Positions 35,099 through 47,500 of a stretch of DNA of 64,000 nt are shown one piece after another. Both the position numbers and the translations under genes were made by a program. The first letter of the stretch is position 1, and each line of letters starts with the position of its first letter. The notes beneath the pieces are model-generated. The model searched no databases. It worked only from the letters and a program-made list of their open reading frames with translations, and was not told the DNA's origin. The stretch covers positions 1 to 64,000 of the forward strand of contig MEWP01000063.1 of NCBI GenBank assembly GCA_001775395.1, in the 5' to 3' direction. The DNA comes from a candidate division Zixibacteria bacterium RBG_16_53_22 (GTDB taxonomy: Bacteria > Zixibacteria > MSB-5A5 > UBA10806).

Positions 35099-35488
35099 AT
35101 GCCGTACATCACCAGCAAGTCAAGAACCCCTATTCACCAGGTCCTCCAGGGCCACCACCACGAACGGCTGATCTCTAACTGGCTCGACTCCAGTTACATC
35201 GCCCAGGACTCGACCGGGCAGAAGTACGTCTATCCCGGCCTGATCGTGGCTCAGGATACCACCACCAAGAAGTTCGTGCCCTATTCGGCGGGCGCTTCCT
35301 ACGGCACCGGCTCGGACACGCCAGTGGGTGTGATGGACGAGTTTTTGGATGTTACATTGGGCGACGAGGCTATCACGCCCGTGTGGCACGGCGGCGTCAT
35401 CGAGGCCCATTGCTATCTGTATGGCTCGGCTATGGGCTCCGGTCTGACTACGGTCAAGACCACCCTGAACAAGATCAAGTGGGTGTAA
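35099..35488 (+). CDS. head decoration-like protein
   Basis: Position and GLIVAQDTTTKKFVPY...PVGVMDE..LDVTLGDEAITPVWHGGV. Confidence 0.65.
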   Translation: MPYITSKSRTPIHQVLQGHHHERLISNWLDSSYIAQDSTGQKYVYPGLIVAQDTTTKKFVPYSAGASYGTGSDTPVGVMDEFLDVTLGDEAITPVWHGGVIEAHCYLYGSAMGSGLTTVKTTLNKIKWV

Positions 35489-35500
35489 GGAGGTTAAGAA

Positions 35501-36682
35501 ATGGCTTACTATCCCAACGATATGCTTACGCCCCACTTTTTGACAGGGGCAATCGAGGAACGTCCGACCAGGGAGAGCATCAAACAACGCTATCTCTGGC
35601 CTGAGTTTCTACCGCTCAAGGAAGTCCCGGAGCGCAGACTGACCTGGGATGCCGTGGCGGCTGAGAACAACTTAGCCGGTTTCTACGGCACCAAGGGCGA
35701 GCCTGTGCCGGGTGACGACCTGATCTTCAAGTCGCACTTTGCCAACCTGATCGACGTGATGGCAACCCGCCACCTGGACCACGACATCCTCAACTCGGTG
35801 CGTGCACCGGGTATGCTGGCTGTCTACAAGACGGGTGGCTCGGCTGCGCCCATCCAGGGTCTTCGGGCTCGCTTCGAGGACCACATGCGCGGCTTGATCA
35901 ACTGGTGTGATGATACAGTCGAGGCGCAGATGGAGTACATGGCGATCAACGCGCTCCAGGGCACGCTGGTCTGGCCGCCCACCACGGCGGTTGGCGGGGC
36001 TATATCGCCACCCATGCCGCACTGGAACGCCAACATGACGCTCAGTTTCACCTTCCCGCTCAACGCCAACTTCATCCAGAATGCCTCCACCCTGAGTGGC
36101 CATAACGCGCGGGCCGGTGGTGCGTTTGCCTGGAACAACGCCAACGCCGATCCCATCAAGGACATGGAAGTGATTGCGGAGTATATGGTCGAGCAGAAGG
36201 GTATCAACGCCGACGACATGCTGTTGATCCTGTCGCGCACGACCCTATCGCGCATCGCCTACCTGTCGTCTATCTTGAACTGGCTCAACTCGGTGCGCTA
36301 CAATACACCGTTGGGCACCGCCGTCGATCTCAAGGCGCTCCAGGAGTTCATCTCCAGCCGGTTGGGTTGGACCATCCGCACCTACGACGCGCAGTGGACC
36401 TATCGCACCAACATCGGCACCGTCAACGAGACTGTTCAGCGTGTCAAGTTCTTGAAAGAGGGCAAAGTTATCATCATCCCCAAGGCAGAAGTCAACAGCC
36501 TGGGCAATATGATGACTACCTTCCATAAGGATGGCAGCGGGCAGTTCAAGTCAGGTAAATACTCGTGGATGCACGAGGACGACGAGCCGCCCTTTGGCAC
36601 GCGCCTGGGCGAAGGCATCGTGTCTTGGCCGGTGCTCCCCATGGCTGACAGTCAGATTTTCGTGATGGATTCCTATGCATAA
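35501..36682 (+). CDS. major capsid protein (GpE-like)
   Basis: Length, position after decoration protein, MCP-E-like sequence. Confidence 0.8.
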   Translation: MAYYPNDMLTPHFLTGAIEERPTRESIKQRYLWPEFLPLKEVPERRLTWDAVAAENNLAGFYGTKGEPVPGDDLIFKSHFANLIDVMATRHLDHDILNSVRAPGMLAVYKTGGSAAPIQGLRARFEDHMRGLINWCDDTVEAQMEYMAINALQGTLVWPPTTAVGGAISPPMPHWNANMTLSFTFPLNANFIQNASTLSGHNARAGGAFAWNNANADPIKDMEVIAEYMVEQKGINADDMLLILSRTTLSRIAYLSSILNWLNSVRYNTPLGTAVDLKALQEFISSRLGWTIRTYDAQWTYRTNIGTVNETVQRVKFLKEGKVIIIPKAEVNSLGNMMTTFHKDGSGQFKSGKYSWMHEDDEPPFGTRLGEGIVSWPVLPMADSQIFVMDSYA

Positions 36683-36694
36683 GGTGTAGTCACA

Positions 36695-37327
36695 GTGAGT
36701 GCTCCGGTCGCCCCTTACGCAGCCAGTGCCCAGGTGGCGATGCTGGTGAAGAACTTGCTGAAAGGAGCCAGCGATTTCTCCGCCAGCACCACCCCAAAAA
36801 ATACTGACGTGAACGACATCATCGACTGGGTTTCCTCCCAGGTAGATATGCAGTTCATGTCGGCTGGCTACAAGATTCCCTTCCTGGTGCTGTCGGGCGA
36901 AACGTGGGCCATGTCCCAGACCAACTACCTGACGTTTGTGGTGGTCAATGGGGCAGCCGCCTACGCGGCAGGCCACAGTCTCAAGCCTGCGCCTGCTGTA
37001 GCGCCGGGACGGGAGGGCTCGTCGGGCAATATCTTTCAGGATATGTTCGACAAGGAGCTGCGCAAGGTATGGGACGGTCGGAGCACTCGCTTGCCATGGC
37101 GGGCGCAATACTACTATGGCACCAAGGCCGAGGAGCTGTTGACGCAGCCCAGTGGGCCAACTACCGACTTCATCGAGCAGCGGTTTGATCCCATGCGTTT
37201 CTTGAGCATGTGGGATATGACCGAAGAGCTGCGCAAGGTGCAGAACGAGATCAAGGACATGGACATCGACTGGGACTACCTGTACAACTACAAGTCCTTC
37301 AATATCGGGCTGGGGAACGTTGACTGA
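36695..37327 (+). CDS. head-tail connector-region protein
   Basis: GTG-start ORF in order. Confidence 0.55.
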   Translation: MSAPVAPYAASAQVAMLVKNLLKGASDFSASTTPKNTDVNDIIDWVSSQVDMQFMSAGYKIPFLVLSGETWAMSQTNYLTFVVVNGAAAYAAGHSLKPAPAVAPGREGSSGNIFQDMFDKELRKVWDGRSTRLPWRAQYYYGTKAEELLTQPSGPTTDFIEQRFDPMRFLSMWDMTEELRKVQNEIKDMDIDWDYLYNYKSFNIGLGNVD

Positions 37328-37938
37328 TGACGCTACACGTGATCAACCGCATACCCGATTTGAGCGCGGTTATGTATGCCATGCAGACCAATCAGCGTCA
37401 TCAGAGCATCATGCATGCTCAGGCCACCCGTGGCATGGAGCGCATGCTATTTCTGACCCGCCAGTTGGCTCCCGTGGGTAAATACGAGCCGCCCTGGCAA
37501 ACCAGTCAGGGCGTGATCAACCACGGCAGACCCAGTATCCGCCAGCACAGCATGACGCTGGACACAGGTTGGACACAGCAAGTAGAGCGGGTGACGCACG
37601 GGGCGGCTTTTACGCTGTTTAACCAGGCTCCCCATGCGCCTTACGTGATCTACGGTACGCCTGCCCATCCGATCACGGGCAAGCCTGTATTGGCCTTCCA
37701 TTGGAGCAACTACAGTGCCACGGGCGAAGGTAACTGGGGGCCATACCAGGGCGATCCACCTGGCCCTTACAGTTTCCCGCGTGTCAACCATCCCGGCGCT
37801 CGACCCAACACCTTTGTGCAGCAGGCGGCGGCCCAGAACCGGCCACGCATGGTCGAGCTGTTAGGCGAAGGGGCCAAGGAAGTCAGACAGCCGCTCATAA
37901 ACTTCTTCATGGGAAGAGGACAAGGATTACTGAGATAA
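37327..37938 (+). CDS. minor head/neck protein, putative
   Basis: ORF in morphogenesis order. Confidence 0.55.
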   Translation: MTLHVINRIPDLSAVMYAMQTNQRHQSIMHAQATRGMERMLFLTRQLAPVGKYEPPWQTSQGVINHGRPSIRQHSMTLDTGWTQQVERVTHGAAFTLFNQAPHAPYVIYGTPAHPITGKPVLAFHWSNYSATGEGNWGPYQGDPPGPYSFPRVNHPGARPNTFVQQAAAQNRPRMVELLGEGAKEVRQPLINFFMGRGQGLLR

Positions 37939-38288
37939 TGTTGCCAGAGTATCTACCGCTGCTGATCCAGGTGCCTATCGTGGGGGCCTTTATATTCTTC
38001 GTGCTCATGATGACCCGGCTGTACATCCAGCACGAGGGAGAACGCGACGATCAATGGCAAACGTTCCTTAAACAGTTGTCTGATAGCGAGTGCGGAACGA
38101 TAAACACGATGCGCGAGGGCATAGGTGCCAGTATGCGCGAGATGCAACTGGCGCTCAGGGATATGTCGCGCCAGATCGCCAAGAACACAGCTATCATCCT
38201 GGCTTATGAATCCGCCCGCAGCGGCAAGGTGCATACCGATACAGTCGAGATCGCCAAGGAATTGCTCAGGAGTGTTAACGACGAATGA
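37938..38288 (+). CDS. single-TM hypothetical protein
   Basis: LPLLIQVPIVGAFIFFVLMMTRLYI. Confidence 0.6.
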   Translation: MLPEYLPLLIQVPIVGAFIFFVLMMTRLYIQHEGERDDQWQTFLKQLSDSECGTINTMREGIGASMREMQLALRDMSRQIAKNTAIILAYESARSGKVHTDTVEIAKELLRSVNDE

Positions 38289-38830
38289 ATATCGGCGCGG
38301 TCAAGGCGGCACTAAAGTCGCTCATAGAAACCAACAATGCTACGCTGTGCACGGGCATCACACACCAGGGTCAGGCCCGCACGCTCAAACACGTGACGAC
38401 CAGCGTGCTGACACCGGCTATCGGCTACTATTTCCTGGCGATCCACGTCGAGGAGACCCTGGAGCACACCCGCACCGGGGTCAATGCGCAGCGACCTGCC
38501 AGGCAGACTGAATATGACGTGCTTTTGCACATCGACGAGTTTCCCATACCCGTGGCGTCCGAGGATGAGCTGTACGAGACGGTGCATGCCGACTTCGACA
38601 AGCTGGTATCGCGTATCGTCAACCTGATCGAGACACAGACCTGGATCGGCACGAGTCCGAAATTCAGACTCGCTCGCAACGCAGCCGTGGAAGGCGACAG
38701 AAATATCATCGTCAGCAACTCGCTCCAGCCGTATTTTGACGGGGCCGAGTTGACACACGCACAGCTTATATCGCAGATCCGCTTCAGACTAAGCCAGGAA
38801 TGTGTGGATGCCGCCGACGAGCTGTACTGA
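38285..38830 (+). CDS. tail terminator-like protein, putative
   Basis: Position before major tail protein. Confidence 0.5.
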   Translation: MNIGAVKAALKSLIETNNATLCTGITHQGQARTLKHVTTSVLTPAIGYYFLAIHVEETLEHTRTGVNAQRPARQTEYDVLLHIDEFPIPVASEDELYETVHADFDKLVSRIVNLIETQTWIGTSPKFRLARNAAVEGDRNIIVSNSLQPYFDGAELTHAQLISQIRFRLSQECVDAADELY

Positions 38831-39069
38831 TGAGTTGGGTGTTTGTGGGAACTCTGGCTCGTTTGGGCAGCTTTAAGGTGATAGGCCCTGCTACGGGCAA
38901 GCAATGGATCATCAGATCCAGCGGAGACTGGATACCAGAAGAGGATGCAGAGGGCCTGTTGAAAATGGAAGTCGAGATCTGCTGCGTAAAAACACTTGGA
39001 AAAGTTATGGTCAGACCACTGCATAGGCTGGTGCCTACAGTGGACGATATGAAGAAAACACCACTCTAG
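38830..39069 (+). CDS. hypothetical protein
   Basis: ORF; start corrected to TGATG overlap. Confidence 0.6.
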   Translation: MSWVFVGTLARLGSFKVIGPATGKQWIIRSSGDWIPEEDAEGLLKMEVEICCVKTLGKVMVRPLHRLVPTVDDMKKTPL

Positions 39070-39092
39070 GTACTAGAGAAAGGAGATCTAAA

Positions 39093-39734
39093 ATGGGTTC
39101 GTACTACTCTGTCGGGGCTCCTTCAGCATCCGCTGGTTTCCTGATGCAACCAGAGTCCAAGATTAAGATCGGTACAGCCGCTCTGTATGCGTCACTAGAA
39201 CATACGTCATGGACGTACATTACGTATGAAGCGAGTATTGGTTTGCAGGCTGGCACGTCTTTCGAGCTAGGCGTGGTCGATTCGCTGTCCTTCGTGATGG
39301 AACCGACCATCGAGCCGCTTGAGTCGGCTAATATCGCCGACGCCACGATCTATCTCGTCACTGGCGAGGAGACCACGGTCGAGGTGGGTATCCAGCAATT
39401 CGATACCCGCACGCTGGAGATCGCTATGTCCACCGGTGTCATGTACGCCCTGGGCAACGAGCGGCTGATCACCTTCGGCGGCGGCTGCACCATCAAGAAC
39501 CGCCCGCTGTCTATCGAGTCAGGCAACGTGGCCTGCGATGCGCCCACCAGCCCCAACGTGAGCAATGGTATCACGGGTATCGTGGTGACTCTGTACGACG
39601 TGATTTGCTCCAGTGGCCTACCGTGGGACTCCATCGTGGCGGGTGAGATCAGCGTGATCGACTTGACCTTCGAGGCCCGCCCTGTGCTGGCACGAGCGAG
39701 GGGCAATCGACTTGGGACAATTTATGTATATTGA
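39093..39734 (+). CDS. major tail protein
   Basis: Position between terminator-like protein and tail chaperones; AGGAGATCTAAA RBS. Confidence 0.7.
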   Translation: MGSYYSVGAPSASAGFLMQPESKIKIGTAALYASLEHTSWTYITYEASIGLQAGTSFELGVVDSLSFVMEPTIEPLESANIADATIYLVTGEETTVEVGIQQFDTRTLEIAMSTGVMYALGNERLITFGGGCTIKNRPLSIESGNVACDAPTSPNVSNGITGIVVTLYDVICSSGLPWDSIVAGEISVIDLTFEARPVLARARGNRLGTIYVY

Positions 39735-39826
39735 CCAATAAATATAAATCGTGCCCAGGCTGCACGTTATCATAACCATATAGGAGGCTGCTGCTGAGAG
39801 TAGTCAAGCACCGCATCACGTACAGC

Positions 39827-40615
39827 GTGGATGACGTATTCACCCTGTATTACTTGACCGACCTACACATCGGCAATGCGCTGTGTGACGAAAAGTTACT
39901 CAAGGAAGACGTGGCCTGTATTGCCGACGATCCCAAGGCGATATGGATAGGCGGCGGGGATTACGCTGATTTCATCAACCGGGCTGACCGCCGCCACAGG
40001 GAAAGCTCCCTGGCAGCCTGGTTATATGGCAAGGATGACATAGCCCAGGAACAGATCAAGTATCTTGAGAACCTGCTGAGTCCAATTTTGGACAAGTGCC
40101 TGGGGCTATGCAGAGGCAATCACGAGGATGACATTCTCAGCAAGTCTGAGCGGGACGTATATAGTGCCATTGTCAATATGGTGGCTCGGCCCAACCGTCC
40201 TGTTCGTCTTGGTTATGGTGGTTGGGTTGTTCTGTTGTGGGAGGATGGCAAAAAGACACGCTGGCACACCACCATATTTTGCCATCACGGATCTGGTGGT
40301 GGGATACTACCGGGCGGCGATGCACTCACACTGGGTAGATTGCCCACCTGGTACGACTTCGACATCGCCATCCTGGGCCACCGACATACCAAACACTGGC
40401 TACCTAACACCATAACCGGGCCAACTTTTACAGCCAGTAAGCTGCAACAACGTGAGCAGGCTATGCTATTTGGAGGCACATACCTGGGCGGTATTGACCT
40501 GGAAGGCACCGATCTGGAATCGTATGCCGAAGCCAGGTTGCTACCACCCAGATCGGTGGGCGGCATCAAGATCCAGTTCATGCCTGCCCAGAAAACCTTT
40601 AAGATCGTCATATAA
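39827..40615 (+). CDS. calcineurin-like metallophosphoesterase
   Basis: DLHIG...GGGDYADF...GNHEDD...CHHGSGG...GHRHTKHW; true start may be slightly upstream. Confidence 0.8.
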   Translation: MDDVFTLYYLTDLHIGNALCDEKLLKEDVACIADDPKAIWIGGGDYADFINRADRRHRESSLAAWLYGKDDIAQEQIKYLENLLSPILDKCLGLCRGNHEDDILSKSERDVYSAIVNMVARPNRPVRLGYGGWVVLLWEDGKKTRWHTTIFCHHGSGGGILPGGDALTLGRLPTWYDFDIAILGHRHTKHWLPNTITGPTFTASKLQQREQAMLFGGTYLGGIDLEGTDLESYAEARLLPPRSVGGIKIQFMPAQKTFKIVI

Positions 40616-40627
40616 TAGGAGAGCCAC

Positions 40628-41074
40628 ATGTCAGAGCTAGAAGTCCGTAACAAGATCGTCTTCACCTGGGTGGATGACTCGCGTGAACCCCACGAGTACG
40701 TCAAGCATCTACGCCGTCCCAAGGGACGCCAGGCCCGCTTGAATTTGCCCAAGATAACGGCCTTCCTGGGCAAGATCGCCGAACTCCAGGAACGTATCGA
40801 GAAGCAGAGCAAAAAGGGTGCCAGCGTAGCCGACAACATGGCTATGATCGAGAGCTTCTTCACACCGGAGAACGAGCAATTGTTCCCCTTCATCCTGCAA
40901 ATGGAAACCGAAGATGAGTTGCGCATCTTGAACGAAGAGCTGACCGCCATTGAGGTCATCGAGGCTGTGTCGAAGGCAGCTACGTATATCGTGGAGGAAA
41001 GCCTGAACCGCTCCGAAGTTCAGCAGGCGCTAAAAAAATTGGGTGGAGAAGGAGTCGAGGAGGCTCCAGCTTAG
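40628..41074 (+). CDS. tail assembly chaperone (short form)
   Basis: Position upstream of tape measure; ends just after slippery A7. Confidence 0.8.
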   Translation: MSELEVRNKIVFTWVDDSREPHEYVKHLRRPKGRQARLNLPKITAFLGKIAELQERIEKQSKKGASVADNMAMIESFFTPENEQLFPFILQMETEDELRILNEELTAIEVIEAVSKAATYIVEESLNRSEVQQALKKLGGEGVEEAPA

Positions 41075-41529
41075 ATAACAACCCGCTGGCCGAGTACCGT
41101 GCCGTGCGCATGATTTGCAAGCACTTCAACTTCACCGGCGATTACGTCAACCTGGGCATGGAAGTGGGTGACTTCTTTTGCTACCTGGCCGAAGCGTTGG
41201 ATGCCGAGGAGCTGGAAGACTATCGTGAAGCCCTCATGGCGGGTGGCAAAGAAGCCAAAAAGAAGTGGAAATGGTCTACGCCCGATCACGCAGGTACACG
41301 TGCTATGGGTGGCGGTAGTCAGGATGTGCGCCAGTCCATGATGAACATGGCGCAGGCACTCACCAAGGGACCAGTCAAGAAGACAGGCAATATCTCGGAG
41401 ATCGCCAACCTGTTGGGTAAGAAGATGGTCTTTAGGACTGAGGATGGCAATTACTACGACGAGGATGGCAACCCGGTAGATGGTAAGGGCATGGTGTTCA
41501 TACCACTGGACAACCAGAAGGTAAACTGA
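40628..41529 (+). CDS. tail assembly chaperone long form by -1 ribosomal frameshift
   Basis: Slippery CTA-AAA-AAA-T at 41032-41038; -1 frame open from before the site to 41529 (KKIGWRRSRGGSSLDNNPLAEYRAVRMICKHFNFTGDY...). Confidence 0.8.
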
Positions 41530-44500
41530 GTGGCAGTTAGTCAAGAGATCTTTCGCGCAACCTTGACGGTTGAAACGAATATAGTTAGTGCCATCGAGGG
41601 TCTGGAAAAGCTATCCAAAAAAGCCATCGAGACTCTGGATAGTCTGCAAAAGATCAGTACGGCTGTGGTCAAGCCCGATCTGGGCGGCCTTAATACCATC
41701 TCTACTACAATCGAGAAGGCAACTAAAGACATTCGAGCCGACTTTGAACGATTGCGCCAAGAGGTAGTTGGCAAGTCTATTATCCCAGAAATGATAGACG
41801 CCATCGCTAAAGAGTTTGATCGGCTGCCTAACAAAACCGCCCCAGAAGTCAAAAAACTCCACCAGCAATTCGAGCAACTAAAAACCAGCGTCAAGCCCAT
41901 CGAAGATGCCATAGCTGGCATGGATGCCAGCACACGCAAGCATATGGAAGGTATAGTCGCCGAGGCTCTCAAGATGAAGGGAGCATTTAGCGACGATCAG
42001 ATCAAGGCAGCCATGGCATCTATTGGTTCTGCTACTGCCAAGACTGGATCAGAGGTACAAGGCACTATCGGGCAGCTCAATAAGTTAGCCGAGGCTGTTC
42101 GTCAGGTATACTTGACACAGAAACCACCTGCTGCCAAGGCTGCCGAGGCCGAGATAGAAAATCGCGCCAAGCGGGCGGCTGCCGAGTTTGAGAATCTTAA
42201 GAAGATTGGCGAGAAGACATTTGCAGATTATGAGCGCCAGGGCCAGAAGTTTAGACAACAGACAGCTCTGGCTACCAGTGAGTTGGGTGAAGCTGCCCAG
42301 CGCGTCACCGCCTTTGAGCAACGCTTCAGGGCCATCGGGCAGGTAGCGGCTGAAGGCTCGACTGGCTTCAGGGCGGCTGTAGCCAACATCCGGGGTGGTT
42401 TCCAATTGATGGCGGCTGAAGGCGGTAACTTCGCTTTAGGCTTGCGCCAGGCTTTCTTCGGTCTGTCGGGCTCTACCAATGTGTTGGGGCGTGCCCTGGA
42501 CTGGCTGGGTGGTCGCCACAACGAGTTGAGCCGGGCTACCGGCAAGCTGGAGCAGGAAACCCTGCGCATAGATAATATCATGCGCCGCTTCACTACTGGT
42601 ATGCGCGACCAGATGGACGTGCTCAAGGAAGTGGGCAAGGAAGAGGGTGTCCAGAAGGCGGCTCTAAGCGAGATCGACGTTCAAGTCAAGCGCGTCGAAA
42701 AAGCCTTCAAGGATATGAACACCACTATCGTGGCGGGTGGCAAGCCCACCGAGCAACAGATGGCGCGTATCCGCGAAGAAGTGCGTATCCTGGAACAGTC
42801 CTACCGTCAGCTCAAGGTACAGGGCATCATCCCGGCTGGCTCGGCCACTGACGACATGTTCAAGCAAATGCTAAAGGGTATTGAGACCCAGCGGGTAGGT
42901 TCTAACCAGATGATCGCCCGTGTCATCGCCCTGCGCAAAGAGGTGGAAAAGGCCGAGCAGAGCGAGAAACAATCCAATGCCACTTCCGAGAAGCGGGTAG
43001 GTATCTTCCAGCGTGTATCTATCGCCTTCTCCAATCTGTTCAACATCACCCGTAACGTCACCAACGAGACCAAGAACTTCAACCAACAACTGGATCAGAC
43101 CGGGGCGAAGATGGGCGTGGTAGCTCGCACTGCCGACGTAGCCAAGGGTGCTTTCGTCGGCTTCGTGGGTGCGGCAGCGGCCATCACCGGCCTGCGGTAT
43201 GCCATCGACGGCATTGGTTTTGCCATACGCAACCTGGGCGGCAAGTTCCTGGAAGTTAACAACACTGCCCAGAATTTCGGCATCACGCTGACCAATATGC
43301 TGCGCGGCTCGAAAATCGAAGATCAGGCTGAAGAGGTGGTGGGCGGCGCTATGGACTTCATCAAGGAAGCCGTAGCTGCCACACCCTTCGAGCTGGCGGA
43401 TGCCATCGAAGCCTTCCAACGCCTGATCATAGCCGGGCTTGATCCCAAACAGTGGATGGAGCCCATCGCCGACGCGGCGGCTATCATGAATAAGCCCATG
43501 GATCAATTGATCGGCGCTTTCCAGCGTTTGACGGTAGGCGACACAGGCCAGGCGCTCATGATGATGCGCGACTTCGGCATCAACGTCAACCGCGCCGCAG
43601 TCTTTGTCGATCAAGCTACTGGCAACCTGCTAAGCTATGACCAGGCCCAGCAGGCCGTCAACATGAGCGCTGAGCAATTGGCAGCCAAGGGTTGGGCCAA
43701 GCTTAATCTGGAGTTCTCCAAAGGCGGTGAATTGACCACCGACACAGCCACAGCCCTCAAGATATTGAACGGCTACTTGACGCAGAATTCCACCATTGCC
43801 GGTACGGCTGCCTCTCGCTCGCTCTCACTCCAGGGCGTCATGTCCAACCTGAAGGATAGCGTCAGTAACCTCTTCATCGAGATGGGCAAGCCTATCATGG
43901 AGAAGTTGACCGGGGCGGGTAGTGGCCTGTTAGACAAAATTAACGAGCTACAGCCTGTTTTGAATGCCCTGGCTGCCAATATCGGCGTGGCTCTATCAGG
44001 CGCTATCGACTTTGCCATCAACTTCATTTCCAATTTCAAAGAGAACTTCGCCGGGCTGATCGAGGTGGTGCAGACCGTCATTTCTATCGTCGCTAGTATC
44101 TTCGCCGGTGACTGGCAGAACGCCTGGTTCCTGTTCCTGGATGCCATCGACGTAGGCTTGTCCAACGCAGTCCAATTTCTGGACTCGTGGATCAGTAATG
44201 CCTTCACCTGGGGCTGGAACTTCGTAGTCGAGATCGCCAATGGCGTGCTAGACAGCGCCAGTTCAGTGCTGATGGAAGCCCTCAACTCCGTGGGCGAGAT
44301 GATCAGCTCCTTCCTGGCCCCTGGCTCAGCCCCTGAAGTCGGACCACTCTCGACCATCGACGAGTGGGGCGCGGCCCTCATGGACATCTTTGGGGCAGGT
44401 GTAGCCGACATCAACGACGACAACATCAACACCGCCATGGAAGAGATGAAGAAGCTGATCCAGGCGTCTGGCGGCCAGTTGTCCGATGGTTTTTACGAAG

Positions 44501-47500
44501 CCTTCTCTTCGATAGACTTTGCGGCAGCTATCCAGAACGCGCGTGCGCAGTTGAGTGACTTGCTCGCCAGCTTTGCCAACCTGGATATGAGCAAGGTGCT
44601 GGGCTCGCTCAAGTCGGTCGATTTCAGCTTTATCCGCGATGCCCTATCGCCTGTCAAAGACTTCTTCAAGACCATGGGCTCGGAAGGCACCGAACCATTC
44701 CTCAAAGTACGCGACTCCATGGCGGCCATCGTGGCCGAGCTGAATGCGACGGGTGAAATCAACGAAGAAGCCTTTGCCAAGATCGGCGAGGTACTGGGCG
44801 ATCAGAATAAGGAGATGACCAAGTACCTACGGCTGCAATTGGAACTGCATTCTGCACAGAGAAAACTCCAGGATGTCCAGGGCGAAGTAGCCGCTGCTGA
44901 GGCCAGGGGCTTTGTGCCCGCTGCATTGAAGGCCAAGCTGGCGGCTGCCGAAAAGGATGTTGAGGATAAGAAGGAAGCTGTCGATTGGCAAAAGGAATAC
45001 GTGGCCTGGCAAAAGGAGGGCAACCAATTACAACAGGAATTCGTAGGTGGCCTGGACAAAGCTGCCAAGGCTATGGGCAAGGCAGCCTCGGCAGCAGGTA
45101 GTGCTGCCAAGGCCCAGGCCAAGCAGATCGAAACCTTAGCAGAGTGGTACGCCCGCGAGAAGGCCCTGATCGAAGAGAAATATCGCCTGGGCGTTATCGG
45201 CGAGCAGGAATATGTACAGGCTCTTCTCAATTTGGAGAAGCAGTATGTAGATCGCTCGTTGGAAGAGGGCATTCCCGCTGGTCTGGATGCCCATGTACAG
45301 GCGATTAAGGAGTTAGAACTTCGCCTGGAGGGCCTCAAGGAAAAGACCAAAGAGGCGCAGGGTCAGGCGTCCAAAGGTATCGAGATGCAGACGCCTGCCG
45401 AGATTCTGGGTAAATTTGCAAAAAATATACAGGAAATAGCCCAACAGACAGGCGGCGATTTCGCCGATGGATTCGTGCTTGCCATGCGCGAGGGTATCCC
45501 GCGTAATGTGCCCGGCTTGATGGCTGACATATGGGCCAAGATACTTGAAGGCTTTGTAACCATCTTTAACAACATCCGTAACTTTTTGGCACAGAACGTC
45601 ACGCCTCAGAACTTTCCTATATTCGCGGTTGTTGCCGGACTATTTACCCAATTGGCAGCTTCACCTATTATGAACTTCGTTACCAGGCTGGCTGCCAGGA
45701 TTGCGCCAGTCATTGTTAGATTGGGCGGTCTCAGAGGTATCTTGCTAAAGCTACTGGGTGTGCTTGGCAGAGCTGCATTGCTAGGTGGAATTATCATCAC
45801 TATCTTCTTGAATTGGGATAAGATTGTAGCTGCACTCAGTCCAGTTATAACTAGTTTATCTACAGCCATCAAGGCACTTGCAGACGAGGCTATAGCTGCC
45901 ATTATAGAGCGCATGGGCGGTGCGGAGCAGGCGGCCATCAAGTTTAATGCTGCTTACGAAACGATGCGCAGCATTGTAGCTGGTGTCGGCGAGGTATTCA
46001 ACATGCTGATCACCAGCGGTTTCTCAGAGATCGGCCAAGCTATCGAGGGCGCGTTTAAGTCCGCAGTCATGGCTATGCCGACCCAGGGTATTTCAGGCGC
46101 TATCTCAACTTTCTTCACTACGCTCATCAGCTCGCTAAGCACAACCAATATAGGACAGGCTATCACAAACCTGTTTACCAATGCCGTGGCTGGCATCAGA
46201 GAGACCATACTTCCCATCTTCTCAGATGTTTTGGGTGGTATAGGAACTGCTCTTGGGGGCCTGGTGCCACCTGGTGTGGTAGATACGTTCAACCAATTGC
46301 GTCAGTCGATTGCAGCCTTTTTCGAGGAAGGCAGACTGGGCGGAGAAATCGTTAGACTTTTCGGCGACCTAAAAGAGTTGATGGTAGCTCTAGCCCCCAT
46401 TGCCAAGGCTCTTCTATCTGTTTTGGCAGCCCTGGCTGGCCTTGTGGCTAATTCTCTGGTAGCCGCATTCCAGACCATTATAGATATTCTGCCGAATATT
46501 GAAGGCTTCTTTGCTGGCCTGGTGAGAATAGTGCGAGGCGTGCTGGATGTAGTGAGCGGTTTAGCCACATTAATACAATCTGCGTGGGCACTTATCACAG
46601 GTGATACAGAAAAAGCCCAAACCCTTTTCCAGACGGCGATAGGTCAAATAGGTAGTGGGTTGGGTGAAATCTTTAGTGGCATAACTCTGGCTGTCAGCAA
46701 TGCCGCTCAGGCGATACTGGGGTTCCCTATAACCTTCATAAGCCACTTTGTAGATAATATAATCGCCTTCCTTCCCCAGGGATCTAGTTTCTCGCAAACG
46801 CTCCAGGCCATTGGTGGTGCTATATCCAGCTTAAAAGACATTCTCACTGGCGCATTAGAAGCCATAGGTAGCGGTATAAGCGCTATCGGCATGGTCATCA
46901 GCGACTTCCTATCTGGACAAATCAGTTTTCAAGAAGCCTGGAACCAAATAAAGACGATCTTTGCATCGACCGTCGATGCCGTATCAGAAGCACTCGCACC
47001 ACTGGGACAGGCATTATTGGATGGTATTCTTAATGGGGTTGAGTGGCTAAGAACCAATGCCCCCATAATTTTGCAGACTATCGGTGCCTGGGTTACAGAC
47101 ACACTTGTTCCCGGCATAGCCAGTTTTGCGGCCTCACTAGCTACTGGCTTCGTGGATCTATTTGGCAAGGCAGTCGAATATGTAGGTGCTAACTGGCCTA
47201 CCTGGCTAGAAACCTTAAATAGTTACGCTGCATCGATCATAGCTGGTGTCGTCACGTTTGTCACTACTACTCTACCAGTGTGGGCAAGTGCGTTAGCAAC
47301 CAAGGTTGGCGAGCTGTTCCAGGCAGCTCTGGATTATGTACAGACTAACTGGCCTGCCTGGTCTGCTACACTTAACAGTTATGTCGGTCCCATCATAGAT
47401 GGAATCATTATTTTCTTCACGGCTACACTACCGACATGGATAACTGATCTGATCACCAAGTTCGGTGAGTTAGTACAGGGTTTACTTATTTATGTGGGTC

